Shown: positions 22,729 through 34,929 of the stretch, in pieces
Layout: each line of letters starts with the position of its first letter
How positions within the stretch are numbered: the first letter of the stretch is position 1
Assembly (NCBI GenBank): GCA_916700875.1
Contig: CAKAKS010000039.1
Coordinates: 16,093,139-16,157,138 of the forward strand
Origin: Sebastes aleutianus
Lineage: Eukaryota > Chordata > Actinopteri > Perciformes > Sebastidae
Length of the DNA stretch: 64,000 nt
Reading direction: 5' to 3'
Notes under the pieces: model-generated
Database searches by the model: none
The model's input: only the letters and a program-made list of their open reading frames with translations
What the model was told of the DNA's origin: nothing
Made by a program: the position numbers and the translations under genes

Positions 22729-23049
22729 TACAGCTGCAACGGTTAATTGATTAGTTAACTATTAAAATAGTCGCCAACTATTTTCGATTAATCGGTTTAA
22801 ATTCTCTCATTACAGCTTCTTAAATGTGAATATTTTCTGGTTTCTTTACTCCTCTATGACACTAAACTGAATATCTTTGAGTTTTGGACAAAACAAGACA
22901 TTTGAGGACGTTATCTTGGGCTTTGGGAAACACTGATCGTCATTTTTCACTATTTTATAACATTTTATAGACCAAACAACTAATCAATTAATCGAAAAAA
23001 TATCAACAGATTAATCGACAATGAAAATATATTATTAGTTGCAGCCCTA
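22729..23049 (-). mobile_element. hAT-like MITE (GATTAATCG family), minus orientation
   Basis: It starts TACAGCTGCAACGGTTAATT and ends TATTAGTTGCAGCCCTA, with interior landmarks that are the reverse complement of the copies at 17.2, 17.8 and 49.1 kb (TTTCTGGTTTCTTTACTCC, GGACAAAACAAGACATTTGA). It keeps the clean GCAGCCCTA end lost from several other copies. The 8-bp flanks do not match, so the insertion site has decayed or rearranged. Confidence 0.9.
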
Positions 23050-23165
23050 CAGTTGATTACTAAATTCATTGTATCACTCAAATGCAATACAAATTTGTGC
23101 AGTAGACATAATATGACACACATTAGGCAACATCATTGGGATATTTCACTGTGGTCCAGAGCAGA

Positions 23166-23500
23166 TATACTGTATCAACAACTATTGGCGGGATTGCCAT
23201 TAAATTTGGAATGGAAATTCATAAATCAGTAAATTCTGTCACAATCTACCATTAGATTTTTATATTTTTGGGGCAATTGTGGGCGGGAACCTTTTCCATT
23301 TTGGACACAGGGTGAGCTTTCGTCCAGCGCCAGGTTCAGGTCAAATTGTCATGCCAAATAATATACTGTGCCCCAAAAGCAGTATCACGGAATTGTATTC
23401 ACATTCATACTCTTAAGGTGATTTTAATGACTCCATGGTCTTTCCTGGCACATGCCATTTTTTACATCTTTAGATTGATGCTGTCTTCAGTGAATCAGCT
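23166..23500. mobile_element. Remnant of a common teleost dispersed repeat
   Basis: CGGGATTGCCATTAAATTTG at about 23190 and TCCAGCGCCAGGTTCAGGTC at about 23321, in this order, resemble a dispersed repeat I recall from many percomorph genomes. The rest is eroded. Superfamily not determined. Confidence 0.45.
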
Positions 23501-23744
23501 TTGTTAGCTAGCTTTCCTATTGTTTTTTTTATGTTTTCCAAACAAAGTAAAGCTCCATTTTTTGGCATTAAATCAACACTACATGTGAAAGGGTTGCTAG
23601 TACCGCTAAACCCACTGAGAATCGAGCTCTACAGCTCCCTGCAGTATGAGGCATTGTAGCTAAATGTTTGGTCTGTATTTACTCTATTGTTGCTTCTCAC
23701 CAACTCTCCCATGAAACCATACTCAGTTGTTTCTGGCAAAGAGG

Positions 23745-23862
23745 TTTAGCGTAGGGCTTTTTCCTTAAGGAAATCGTAAGGATAGAGGGTGTCTTATGCT
23801 GTACAGATTGTATGAGGCAGATTTGTGATATTGGGCTATATAAATAAAATTGACTTGACAGT
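23745..23862 (+). mobile_element. LINE-type 3' tail fragment
   Basis: GGATAGAGGGTGTCTTATGC, TGTACAGATTGTATGAGGC and TTGGGCTATATAAATAAAAT followed by TGACTTGAC match the typical 3' end of teleost L2-like non-LTR retrotransposons, which end in short tandem repeats of this kind. Only the tail is present, as expected for 5'-truncated insertions. Confidence 0.6.
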
Positions 23863-23966
23863 ACCTCTGGTTTTGGCCTATATTCCAATGAACACATTTG
23901 GTTCAGTTTTTCAGCATTTATAAGGACTAGTGCCTAATTATGTATATACAGTATAATTTGCAGTAT

Positions 23967-24380
23967 TAAAGGTGCTATTGATAACATTGATAACATTCAG
24001 CAACTAGATGTCTCTTTCTCTCTCCCCCGTTCCATAGCATTTACTTCACAACAAGTCATTGCCAGACATTTACCGTCAATCTCAGCATTTATCCGTTTTT
24101 TCCACACTAACTTACGACCCAGAGATACCACGTGATACCAACGTCATTTTACTATTAGCTCACAAGCCTTGTTAGAAGTGGGAACCAGACTATGTTCCAC
24201 AGAGATAAACAAAACATTAATTTTGGACCCGCCAACATTTTTAAAAGATTAATTCACAATCATAATAATTTTTTTCAGGAAAAGACATACTTTTATTCAG
24301 CACTTTTCTAAATGCTCTGTGGATGTATTATTTTTAAAAACATATTCGTCTACATAAAATCTTATCAATAACACCTTTAA
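23967..24380. mobile_element. MITE flanked by TTAA, with AGGTGYTATTGATAA ends
   Basis: AGGTGCTATTGATAA on the left (from 23970) and TTATCAATAACACCT on the right (ending 24376) are inverted repeats with one mismatch. TTAA lies directly outside both ends (23966-23969 and 24377-24380). A TTAA target is the signature of piggyBac-type insertion, although the ends do not begin with the usual CCC. The interior has no open frame. Confidence 0.65.
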
Positions 24381-25680
24381 ATAACATTTCTGAGTCAAAA
24401 AGCTCTAATCCCACACGACTAGTACAATAGCTTACTGATTAAAATTCCTACCAGTGCTGCACAGTCAACTGGAGCTAAAAAAAAGGCAAAATCTGTTCTT
24501 CAGCTTCTTGTTGGTGAAAACCAAACCTCAAACTAACTTTACCACAGGAACACAGTGAGTTACTTAAAATGTGTGTCCAGACATTGAATATTGAGATTCA
24601 AATCTTGATAGGCAGCATTGTTTGTGCTGTTCCACATATACAGTAAATTATTCCTAATGCATCCCTCGCAAATATGTGACTTATCGAGCAGTTTGACTCA
24701 AACATTTCCCAAATGGAAAAACTCAGAAGGGTGTTTTTTCTCGACATTGTATAATGCCGTTTTGACGTTTACAGGAAGCAAATGTTTGTAATTCTGACCA
24801 CTCATTCGTTCTCATGTGATGGAATCTCATTTTGTGATCAATGTAGTTCCTAACTGAGGGTCTAACAACAGCCTCATCATTCAATGATCTTTGCTGATTG
24901 AAATAGTGGGAGTCTAGGGAGTCTCTCTCCAGGTTAACTCTGTACAGTATGTGTTACTGTAGGCTTAGGAGCTATATATGAATTTTAAAAAAATCTGATT
25001 GCATTATGACATTTCAGATATAGCTATGACATTTGTTAGTTAGATTTTTTTCCAATATGGGACATGGAGTTCACTGTTGCTAGGCAACTAACAACAAAAA
25101 AATGGATGCTATCTGCTTTGTGTTTTGGAAAAAGGTGATTTTATTTTTATTTTCTGCATTTCAGCATAATGCATTGTAATGAGAAATAAGCAGAAAACAA
25201 AAGTTATTAATTCAATTGGCTCAGACATTTTTAAATTCTTTTTAAATTTGTACATCACTACTCATAGAGTTTGAGCTGTCAAAAAAGAAATTCATTATGA
25301 GCATCACAACAGAGGTCAGCTTTGCTCAGCATGGTTCAGGCTAAATCGTCAACAACTGAACAGGAGCTGGAATAGCTCAGTTAAACTTTTATTAGTTCCT
25401 ATATGTTTTTAACTGTGTTGTCTTAGTAGCTTCAGCGAATCAGCGTTACTCTCATCAGATATCCTTTGTTTTTAACAATGTGAGAGGTGACCATAGTTTG
25501 TCATTATTACCATACACAGTGCCTGTTCAGAACACATGCCCTTTCGGAGCGGGCCGATTGCTAGGCCCCCAGTAGTGCTGCTTGCAGCGTTGTCGAGAAC
25601 CGCTCATTGCTTGTTGACTCCAGGGAAGTGAAGAAGAGTTTGGTTGTAATGTTAGTATAACATCAGAATAAGTGAACTAT
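24381..25680. other. Non-coding, no gene seen
   Basis: AT-rich DNA with no recognised repeat ends. It contains an X-box-like palindrome at 25076-25088 (separate entry). 25540-25600 is locally GC-richer. Nothing else stands out. Confidence 0.5.
25076..25088. promoter_or_regulatory. X-box-like palindrome (RFX-type site)
   Basis: GTTGCTAGGCAAC is a near-perfect inverted repeat (GTTGC..GCAAC) matching the RFX-binding X-box pattern GTNRCC-RGYAAC with a short spacer. RFX factors drive ciliary and some neural genes. The surrounding DNA is AT-rich and otherwise plain. Confidence 0.4.
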
Positions 25681-26470
25681 AATCAATGAGTCGTGACCTT
25701 AAAGGCCTGCTGTGGACGACATGCTAGACTCTGTAGTCTGCAGAGCCCTGAAGCCCCGCCCCCACTGCTGAACAGAGAGCTGTTCGCTTGTTTATTCAAA
25801 GTTTATTAAAAAGAAAGAGAGGAAGATATTCCTTGATTTATAGATAGATGCTGCTGCTACAGTGCCGTCTATTTACCAAATGACACCAAATTTATCATGG
25901 TCTCTCAGACATCATATCTACACATGTCCACCAAATGTGGTTCCAATAGCACAAAGCGTTCAGGAAATAGGACATATTTCGTTATATAAGCCCTGCCCAC
26001 AGCATTTCAGCTGAAATTGAGGGCCAGCTATAGCAAAACTGTATCGAACATAGAAAAATCTGGAAAATAAACTTTTTTCCGGGTTGGTCCAGAGATGGTC
26101 TGTACCAAATTTGGTGACGATTGCTCAAAATTGGTTGGAGGAGCAGCGGAAAAGCGGATTTGGGCGATTTAGACGCAAATGGGTGTTGTTTATAAGGATA
26201 GGTTCGTCTGGACCCAGAGCAGGGATTTTTTATTTATGAGACTTGCAGTTCAAAAGTGACTGGCCAAAATGTTAAGTTTGTTGTTTTAGTGCCACCATCC
26301 GGCAAAATAGCACCATCTTTGACACGGTTTGTCCTTGGGTGCCCGGCAATACAACCGGCAAGTGTGAAGTAGATTGAATGAACGGTTCTCAAGATAGGCA
26401 AAGGAGATACCCATATACCTACATACAGATTGAGATTCCTTGTTTTATAGTTCGAAGGATTGTAAATCAA
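25680..26470. mobile_element. Probable dispersed repeat remnant
   Basis: CTGAAGCCCCGCCCCCACTG, ACATGTCCACCAAATGTGG, TGGTCTGTACCAAATTTGGT and AATTGGTTGGAGGAGCAGCG read like a dispersed element I associate with teleost genomes, with recurring 'ACCAAATTTGGTG' phrases. No terminal repeats or target duplication could be fixed. The minus-strand 78-codon frame at the right is not protein-like. Confidence 0.35.
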
Positions 26471-28416
26471 TCTGAAATCAATAAATACACCATAAATGAC
26501 ATTAATGATGCTATTCTTATGTCATTAAGATTATTTTTGTGAGTAATATGAAGTACTCCTATAATTTCTATTAAATGTGAGCCAAATTGTCTGACTTTTC
26601 TGTGGATAAAATATTAATACTTTTTAGTAAATTGTAAGCTCTTGTCTGCCAGATTTGATAAAAAATACACTTGTAGTATTGTTGGATTTTTATATTGGAT
26701 GGTTAAATGATTTATATCCAGTGCCAACATTAAGCATCTGAAGAATCACAGTCTGATGGATCAGGCTCACTACATTACATCCCTAAAGTGTTTTTTAATA
26801 GTTAAAATTCAGAAAACAGTAAGTTTCACTTATGGATGGCTTTTGTATGAATACAGTATGTCATCAGAGCAGCTTGTTTGTCAGTCACAGAGTTTATTTT
26901 ACTCTCCCTGATTTTCATTGACTTAAATTTCATAATTTTCTAATATGAAGTAATATGAGTTTCATATTTTTTTAAGTGTAACAGAAAACATAATAGTTAG
27001 AGTTCATGTTAAAAGTACAACACATAATCAAAATATAAGCAAACGTATCTCCCTACCTGTAATCAAAACACAGCATTTGAACCTGCTGTGACTCTTTTGA
27101 TGCAACATTTGACCAATAAAAAAATCTATAACATACAATCTTTAATGTTGTCTGATGCAAAGTTTTGTTGAGTTTGTAAAGTTTGGAATACAATTGAATT
27201 ATATTTGATTGAGAAACACACCAAATAATATACTATCTAATACTCAAACTATACAAAATATGTGATTATTTGTCAAATCTATATAATTTTCTAAAAACCG
27301 GAACCTTGCATATCATCACTGTCTTGTGAACACCATGTCTTTTTAAACAGATATTCCATTGGGTTTTATAATTGGGTTTTCTTTGGCATGAAAAGTAGGA
27401 GAATTTTCTCAACCTATAAAGGAACTCTTAATACTACAGTTCATTTGAAAAATTCAAAATCACCAACATTGGAGATGCATAGTTTTCAATGAGCAGTAAC
27501 AATATGTGTTTTGCTGATTTGTACTAAGGAAGCTATGTTTGCTGTGTGGAAGGCTCATTCTTTGAGGCACTGCTTTTGAAGTTGCTTTGTCATTGGCTTT
27601 GAGTTTAAGTTTTTAAACATTTTGTATTATCTTAATCGGTCTTCCGAAGAGCATCTGTATAATTGTATGTGACTGTATGTGGAGGGTTATGTATGTGTGT
27701 GGGGAGGTGGCTCCTGCTGACTGGTTTTAATGAGAACCTTGAAATCTTGCCCCTCTTTTTGCAAGCTCATGGGATCACTGTCTTATGTGCGGAAAAGTAA
27801 ACGTTCAATGATAGAAGATGAAAGGGGTGTATGTTTTAGGGTGGATTTCCACCTCTGCTATATATGACAGTGAGTGATGAGTTTTGCAGAAGTCTTGACT
27901 TAAACTGTCCCTCAGTGGTGCTCTGTAGATGATCTCCCCCACTGCATCTGGGAAACTAGCTCACTTGTGGGGCCAGCAGTCCAAAGAAAGGCTTGTTTTG
28001 TTCCTTCCAGATCTCTGATGTCATCCTTTACTGAGAACATGTATATGATCTTCTGCAGCTGGAGCGGCCCATATGCATTTTACATCACCCTTAGTTATTT
28101 TTGGGTCAGAGACAAGCAGGGTTTACTGGACCATTCACAATCTGACATCACACTGAAGTCTGGCTGAGACTGGATTTTTCTTCCCATGCTCCTGTCCACT
28201 GACCGCAATATCCCCAAAACGCATCATGCCTTTAAAATTTTTTTATATCATGCTATATAACTAAAGTTAGATGTCTGTATTTAATGTTTTCACCTGATGT
28301 CAAAACTTTGGTTTGGTTTTCTGCCAATGTATATATGGTTCATTGCATTAATGTATTAGTCACTACTTTTATAGCTAAGTCATTTAGCAAATTTCTAAAC
28401 AGTGTTCGTAGTTCAT
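26470..28416. other. AT-rich non-coding DNA, no gene seen
   Basis: Strongly AT-rich with A/T runs. Only 27880-28170 is GC-richer and could hold a regulatory element. No repeat ends, splice pairs or protein-like frames were noticed. Confidence 0.5.
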
Positions 28417-28424
28417 GTACACAT

Positions 28425-29157
28425 TAGGGGTATCAATCGAGTAAAATATTTAATTGCGATTAATCGTATGATTTTCCATGATTAATCACAATGAATCACA
28501 AATTAATCGCACATTTGTTACCTGTTTAAAATGTACCATAGAGGGAGGATTGTCAAGTATTTCATATTCTTATCAACATGGGAGTGGGCAAATATGCTTA
28601 AAATGAATGTACATATTTATTATTGGAAATCAATTAACAACACAAAACAATGACAAATATTGTCCAGAAACCCTCACAGGTACTGCATTTAGCATAAAAA
28701 TTATGGTCACTTCATAACATGGCAAACTCAAACCCAACATGCAATAACAGCTGTCAGTGTCACTGTGCTGACTTGACTATGACTTGCCCCAAACTGCATG
28801 TCATTATCATAAAGTGGGCATGTCTCAAAGGGAAGACTCGTGGGTACCAATAAAACCCATTTTCATTCACATATCTTGAGGTTAGAAGTTAAGGGACCTC
28901 TTTGAAAATGGCCATGACAGTTTTTCCTCACCAAAATGTAGGAGTTTGAGTTTGGAGCGTTATTTATCCTCCTTTGCGACAAGCTGGTATGACATGGTTG
29001 GTACCAATGGATTCTAGTTTCATATGATGCCAATATCTTCACGCTAGCTTTAAACTGAGCCCGCTACAACCTCCGAAAGATTGTTTACGTTAATGTGTTA
29101 AAGAAATTAGTGGCTTTAAAACAATTTTGCGTTAACGCGTTAACTTTGACAGCCCTA
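28425..29157 (+). mobile_element. Complete non-autonomous hAT-like element with perfect 8-bp target duplication
   Basis: It starts TAGGGGTATCAATCGAGTAA and ends CGTTAACTTTGACAGCCCTA. It is flanked by GTACACAT on both sides (28417-28424 and 29158-29165), an exact 8-bp duplication, the hallmark of hAT. The interior has TTAATTGCGATTAATCGTAT, ATTCTTATCAACATGGGAGT and GCGTTAACGCGTTAAC but no transposase frame. It is the full-length relative of the copy at 11077-11541. The outer ends have drifted (GGGGTATCAA against GGGCTGTCAA). Confidence 0.95.
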
Positions 29158-29199
29158 GTACACATACTACTCACGTACTACTCACACAAGTACATGTAC

Positions 29200-30120
29200 T
29201 ACTACTGTAGTTCACAAGAGGTTAGAATGCATTGGGATATTTACAGTCATTACTGGATATAGAGATCAACATTTTTTCTGTGAGCTGTACTCTCATTGTA
29301 CTCAACAACTTTGAGTGAAGCATCAAGTCAGATGTAAAGAGGATTTCTCATATTTCAAATGTGAGCCATGGGGACTCCAGTGGAATCATGCTGCTTTCTA
29401 AGTATTACAAATGTTCTTTGAGAGAGGAAAGAAAGTATACCGTGCTCGAATCATACTGGCTGCCGTTTCGGTAAAGTCTGTGTGGAAGTTTTTGTTCATT
29501 TTCCCATTTCTCAACTTCAACATGAACACACAGCAAAACAAACAAACCTGAAAGCCTGCCCCGACAACTTCTTCCCTTTATTGGCAGCTGATACACGAAC
29601 AAGAGGTTGTCTTGGCTGAAAAAAGCAACCGCTGAGGCGTTGCTGGACCTCCAGACCTTTGTGACCAATGGCGTGTCATCCCTCACTTTGTCATGTTTAA
29701 CTAAAACCAATCCCCATTCAAAGCAGCATCCATCAGTGTTAGTTGAGAACAATGACAGATTGCCTTTCTGCGGCACTCAAAGCATCTGGATCCTTTCTCT
29801 ACTCCCCCTCTTTTATTTATGGTAAACAGCCTGAATAACAGCTGGGCAATGGGAATTTACAAGTTAATCAATTGTTTGTTAGGAGCCACAGCGATGCCCC
29901 ATACCCAACCATCTGCGAGTTAATGTTCATTTACCATGCTAATTTTCCCATAGGCAACAGCATATCTATTGATTTCTTCTGGAGAGATTTATCCACACTT
30001 AGCATTATGCTTTATATATAAAATGGCAGTTACATTGAAGATGTGGGAGTGTTCAATTTAGTCTGTGAGTAATAAAATGTTACGCTTGCCTGGTGCTGAT
30101 AGACTTGTGCCAAAACAAGC
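29200..30120. promoter_or_regulatory. Candidate conserved non-coding region
   Basis: Repeat-poor DNA from 29200 to 30120 with mixed homeodomain-type sites (AAGTTAATCAATTG near 29860, CATGCTAATTTTCC near 29935). A minus-strand frame of 123 codons (29405-29776) shows no domain. 29699-29770 resembles 31765-31840 (see findings). Confidence 0.3.
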
Positions 30121-30262
30121 ACTATAAGAGCAGTAACTTCCAGAGCGATGTCCTGGAAGTCATATTAAGTTTCCCCCTCTGTTGATTCGCCTAGGTAAGC
30201 ACTGTTTATCCTGGACACTGCGTTTCCTGTTAGAGTGAGGTTGCCTTTGTCTCTTCTCCCAG

Positions 30263-30344
30263 GTGTTTGTGCCTGTGGAAGGGTCTTGGTCTTTTGTTCC
30301 CCTCCTGCGTCCTCTGCATCTCAAGACAACCGGCATGCACACAG
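30263..30344 (+). other. Weak candidate exon (82 bp)
   Basis: A long pyrimidine tract, TTGCCTTTGTCTCTTCTCCCAG, cut here as CTTTGTCTCTTCTCCCAG, ends at 30262, and ACAG|GTCAGT follows 82 bp later. Two frames stay open across the segment but neither translation is recognisable. Acceptor-like tracts followed by a GT are common in long non-coding DNA, so this is tentative. Confidence 0.15.
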
Positions 30345-30533
30345 GTCAGTCACACGTATCCCTCAACACGCAGTCAGCAGTCCACATGATTGGCTCTTGT
30401 ACAATGTCAGCACATGCATACATTTCTTTATCAAAAAAACGCTGGCAATGCGTCAAAGTGTGTTTGAGGTAAAGACTAATTTTACATTTTGGTTTTTTTA
30501 AGTTAAAAAAGTTTTTTTTTTTTTGTTTTTTTT

Positions 30534-30568
30534 AATGTTTTTTTTCTAAATCTAACAAAAAAAACATT
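30534..30568. repeat. Small foldback of T and A runs
   Basis: AATG followed by eight T pairs exactly with eight A followed by CATT: 12-bp arms around an 11-nt loop. It sits in a T-rich patch (30492-30545) that probably arose by slippage. Structural curiosity only. Confidence 0.75.
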
Positions 30569-30859
30569 AGAAAAAACACAAGCATTTACTTCCTTTCGCT
30601 CATGACTCACCTACCCCCAGAATTTATTTAATGAGATGGCAGAAATGGATAATAACAATCGTTAATCTGCCAAAATAAATGTTAAGAAAACTCATAAATA
30701 CACAGTGGAACTGCAAAATCTTTGAGCACATGCAGAAATTGGCAAATATTTTTCTATTAAATCTACTTTATTTGGCCGTGCTATTGTGGCAGCCTTGAAC
30801 CAATGTTAGGATAGGGCATCATTTACAACTGCGCTGTGAGCACTGGTATTCACCTTTTT

Positions 30860-31190
30860 CCTATTTCCCGGCTGCGGCACAGAAACCACACGCTACTTTA
30901 TTTATAATCCAACCAACCTCGGTGTGTAACTCTTGCCCCGTACTCTTGCTCGCATCACACGGTGAGGTCACTTCCCTCTGCACCTCCACCACTGCTCTTG
31001 CATTCCAACATGGCTCTAGGACAGCAGCCCAGCAAAGCTCTATACTCCTCAAATCACAAAGAGGCCCAGATCAGAGCCGAGCTGGACGCGAGCCAGGATC
31101 CAGGCCCTCACAGCCCAGGCAGCTGGGGGCAGCCTATAATAAGTGGGAGACAATGAGAACTAGCACACCTCCCACGCTTTGCATGTGCAT
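30860..31190. promoter_or_regulatory. Candidate regulatory block, CpG-bearing
   Basis: The most GC-rich part of the 30-33 kb region, free of repeats, with GAGCCGAGCTGGACGCGAG and GGTGAGGTCACTTCC (TGAGGTCA nuclear-receptor or CRE-like). Short frames on both strands have no domain. Could be an enhancer. Confidence 0.27.
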
Positions 31191-34100
31191 GTCGATTCAG
31201 AATTGGAATTAAATGGTTTCATAGGTTTCCGTAGACCACACTAATTACGAAAAGATATGATAACACTGGTGGATTTAGAGCTTATATACATTAAGGGTAT
31301 ATGTTTATAACAGACCTCAAATTAAGAGAATATGTATTATTCAGTTGACTATAGTGAGTTTTGAAAGTGCAAAGCTGTAAAGGACAAAGATTAATACAAT
31401 CCACATGAAGGTATAAAAAGAGGCTTTCTGGAGCTTTTGATTTTGCTGAAACTTTAAAAAGTGCTGAACTATTATGAATTCATAGGCCAGCTTAGTTTTT
31501 TTTATGTGTTGCATACACTTTTTAGAATCCAAATTTAATTGCACCAGACTGTAAAAACTGGGCAACTGAGCAGTTTTTCCAACAGTCATCAAAAACATGT
31601 ATGTACAATTCCCTTTTTTCACATGGGGGGAAACTAGACATATTAAAGGCATTCTGTTTTAATGAATAATAATGAACAGTTCACTGTGATGTAGACGGCG
31701 GTGGTGCTTTAATGGTCCCTTGTAGCCTCTTAAGCCTCTGGTGATAAATCTCACACAGGCTCACTCGTATAACTAAAACCCAAACCTCATTCAACTTCAC
31801 ATCCATCAGTGTTTGGCTGAAAGCGATGACAAAGCACTTTCAATTACACCAGTAACTGACTCTGGAAACAGTTCATAGCAGGGTCCAGGCTCGGAGACTA
31901 AGGGAAACACACAAGGGGGGGGAGGGAAGAATGGCTGGTGGGGCATCCGTTTGACTCGCTCCCAAATAATAAAAAGGGTGGTGCGACTCTGGGACACAAG
32001 GGATGCCGCCAGCATCGCGAACCCAAGGACAATTCACCTATTTTGTGCGCTGTCACCCCTGTAGTCTGATTTATGGTTTGGACATCCTTCCTATGACCCA
32101 TTCGTCCATCAACTCGGCGCTATAAGGATACTCTGGTGATCTGAGGCTGAAGTATCAAAGCGTCCTCAGTCAGGGCCCTTGTCTAGCACCAGAGGGCCTT
32201 GTGCTGCTGAATGGGGAGCGATGCAGTTGGGAGGGAGAGCGTTGCAGCAGAGGAGAGCCATTCTTAACCCTGAGCACCAGAGGATAGAAGAGCTTTTTGA
32301 GAATCCATCAACTATAAATGCCTCATTCTATAATGTTGGTGTTTTCTTTTCCATTTTTCATCCCAATTTGTAATTATATTACGTGGAGTGTGTGCTCTCT
32401 AAAAGTTAACATGGCAGTGTTTAATTGGAGTGATTTTACTCGTAATTGCATGATCCTCTCTACCACTTTTGGCTTCCACTTTATTTGAATAAGCGGCGCT
32501 AATTTCGGAATCCGTCCTCAAAATTAATCAGTATAGCATACTTAATATTGAAGTTCAAAAATGAAATAATTGAGAAAATGTAAATCTGCTTTGAATAAAC
32601 GGGAGCCTTAATCATCAACAAAAACAGCCAACAATGACAGCAGCAGTCAGGCAAACATCTAATGCAACAGTGATGATCATTTTTCTCTCTTTTAAAATGC
32701 CTTTATTACATAAATAAAAAAAAAAAGAGTGTGATCCTCCAGAGTGCCTGATCTTTTAAAGCAGCTCTGACTCCAAACCCCCCTGATGAAAGGCCCACAC
32801 TAACATCAGGAGTCCAGAGCCTTTACTCTCTAACTTCAGGCAATTATGACACAGAGGAGATCTTTGCCTTCTGCTCTCCAAAAGAAGAAGAAAAAAGGCT
32901 TCCCTTTTTTTCCCGAGCTTAGTTGTAAAAATAAGCTTGCTCTCCTCAATTGCAGTCACCCCGTGCCCTTTGCAATAGCAGCAAGGATGTATCGGAACAA
33001 GCCATGGGGCAAAACAAATCACTTGTGATTTACAGAATTATAAAGATTTTAATAGCTGCAATGTTTCTCTCTCAGATTGGTCTTTATTTCCAGGAGTCAG
33101 AGTTTCCTGGGAGCCCTAGGCTTTTTAAAAGCAGTAATTGGCCAACAGAGAGACTTAGGATCTCCCTGAGTGATTGAGTGTATTTGTTGCTATGAACTTG
33201 AGGGTATCACTCTAAAGATCACAGGTCCAGGTTGTGAGAGCCTGCAACTTATCAAGCACCATCCAGTTTGCAGCAGCCGTGGAAGTCAGACTACTTTTCC
33301 ATACAGTTTTGTTTAAAGTTGTAACCTTTCGGTGGAACTTGGATGTTTTTTTCTGCTGATTAGTTATGTTTCCAAATAATTCAGCATAAACTACGGGGCT
33401 CCGGTTTGTGAACTAAAGACCGCTCTGAATTAATGCAGAATAATTGTTATGATGAAGAGCGTGACTGTTATTCTGGCATGTTAGAAAGTGGTTACACAAA
33501 AGTACATCTTTGAGAAATGATAATGATTTTTGTAGTGTAATTGATTTTTTTTTTTTTTTTTACTATTTGTTTTCACCCGGCAATGAATCAGCACACCACG
33601 TTTTTTTTTTTTTTTTTACATAAATATACGTTACATCCAGATTTATTTATAACATTGCAGAGATAGCATCAATCAAAAATCAATTAAAGCTTTGCTGTAC
33701 TATGCCTGACACAATGAATAACAAATCATCAGAATTACTACTACACAATAATAGTTAGAAATGTAATAACATGCTCTCACAACTCTGAAACTAACTATCT
33801 CTTAATTAAACAACCTTTCTGTATCTCTCATCTGTTTTTTTAGAAAGTCAGGCAGTAAACAGTTCAGAAATGTCACCATAATTAGCTCCCCTTTCACAAT
33901 ATAAACTATCTACATTATGCTCACAATTCAAAAAAATATATCACAATTGATTAACTGACTTTTTTCCTCATTGTGCTGTAGAGTTTTAAAATAGATTGTT
34001 TTTACTTGTTGTATCTGTTATATTAATTAATGGGTCAAATCTATTTCATTTAGATAAAGCAGAGCATTTTACTCCACATATCTACACTCTCATAATGTTA

Positions 34101-34920
34101 AAAGCATGTGCTTTCTGACTGTTAGAAAAACAAGCCTGGCAGTAGCTATAAGCTATATTAAGGAAATCCACCAGGGAGGCATAATCGAGTTTGACTCTCT
34201 ACCGGTGGTCTCCTTGTTAGTGTTGTGAGTGTCAGAACTGACAGTGCAGGTAGCTCAAATGCCACTTAAGGTTTTAGCTTCAGTGGCTTTTGGAAAGAAA
34301 TGACCGTGACCTGTGTAGCTTGAGCCCACATCCCACACCCTTTCTGCCTGACAGCTGCTCAATGGCAAGTGTCTGCCAGCATGCCGAGGGGAACGCTGCC
34401 AAGCAGCCGGAGATAGAGATGATTACCACATCCCTCTCTCCCTCTCAGCCTGCTCGCTGAAAACTGATACCTACTAACAAACTGCTGTCAACATGTTAGC
34501 GAGGCAGAGAGAGTGAGAGCAGTGCTGAGAGAGACAGAGAAAAGGGGAGAAAAAGAGATGTGTGGGAGAGTCAACGCGAGGAGTCCAAACAAGTTAGGAT
34601 TAATGACATTGAAACAAGTTTGTGCTCCGCTGTTTTCAGAGCTCACACTATTGTGGCAGACTTGAAGAATGCAATCAACGCTGTAAGGAAATGCCTGTTA
34701 GGCAGGCGCTCACCTACAGAGTGCCGATCAGATGATGACTGTCAGACGTTGCAGTCACAAGGTCACCAGTTTTCAGCCTACTGTAGCTCATCATGCAAAA
34801 TTATGTGTATCCATGTGCAGTCACGGATGCGACTGTAAGAGAAATGATTTCTCGCGTAGAAGTTTTATTTTCCGTGCTGTAACAATTATAATTTGTGCAC
34901 AGCGGATGCTACATTGTCAA
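31190..34920. other. Non-coding; a few GC-richer patches
   Basis: No gene seen. 31690-32330 and 32750-33180 are GC-richer and repeat-poor; 33540-34060 is AT-rich with T runs at 33543-33562 and 33601-33617; 34490-34580 is purine-rich (GAGAGA-type). Frames on both strands are short and unlike proteins. Confidence 0.5.
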
Positions 34921-34929
34921 GAGAAAGTT

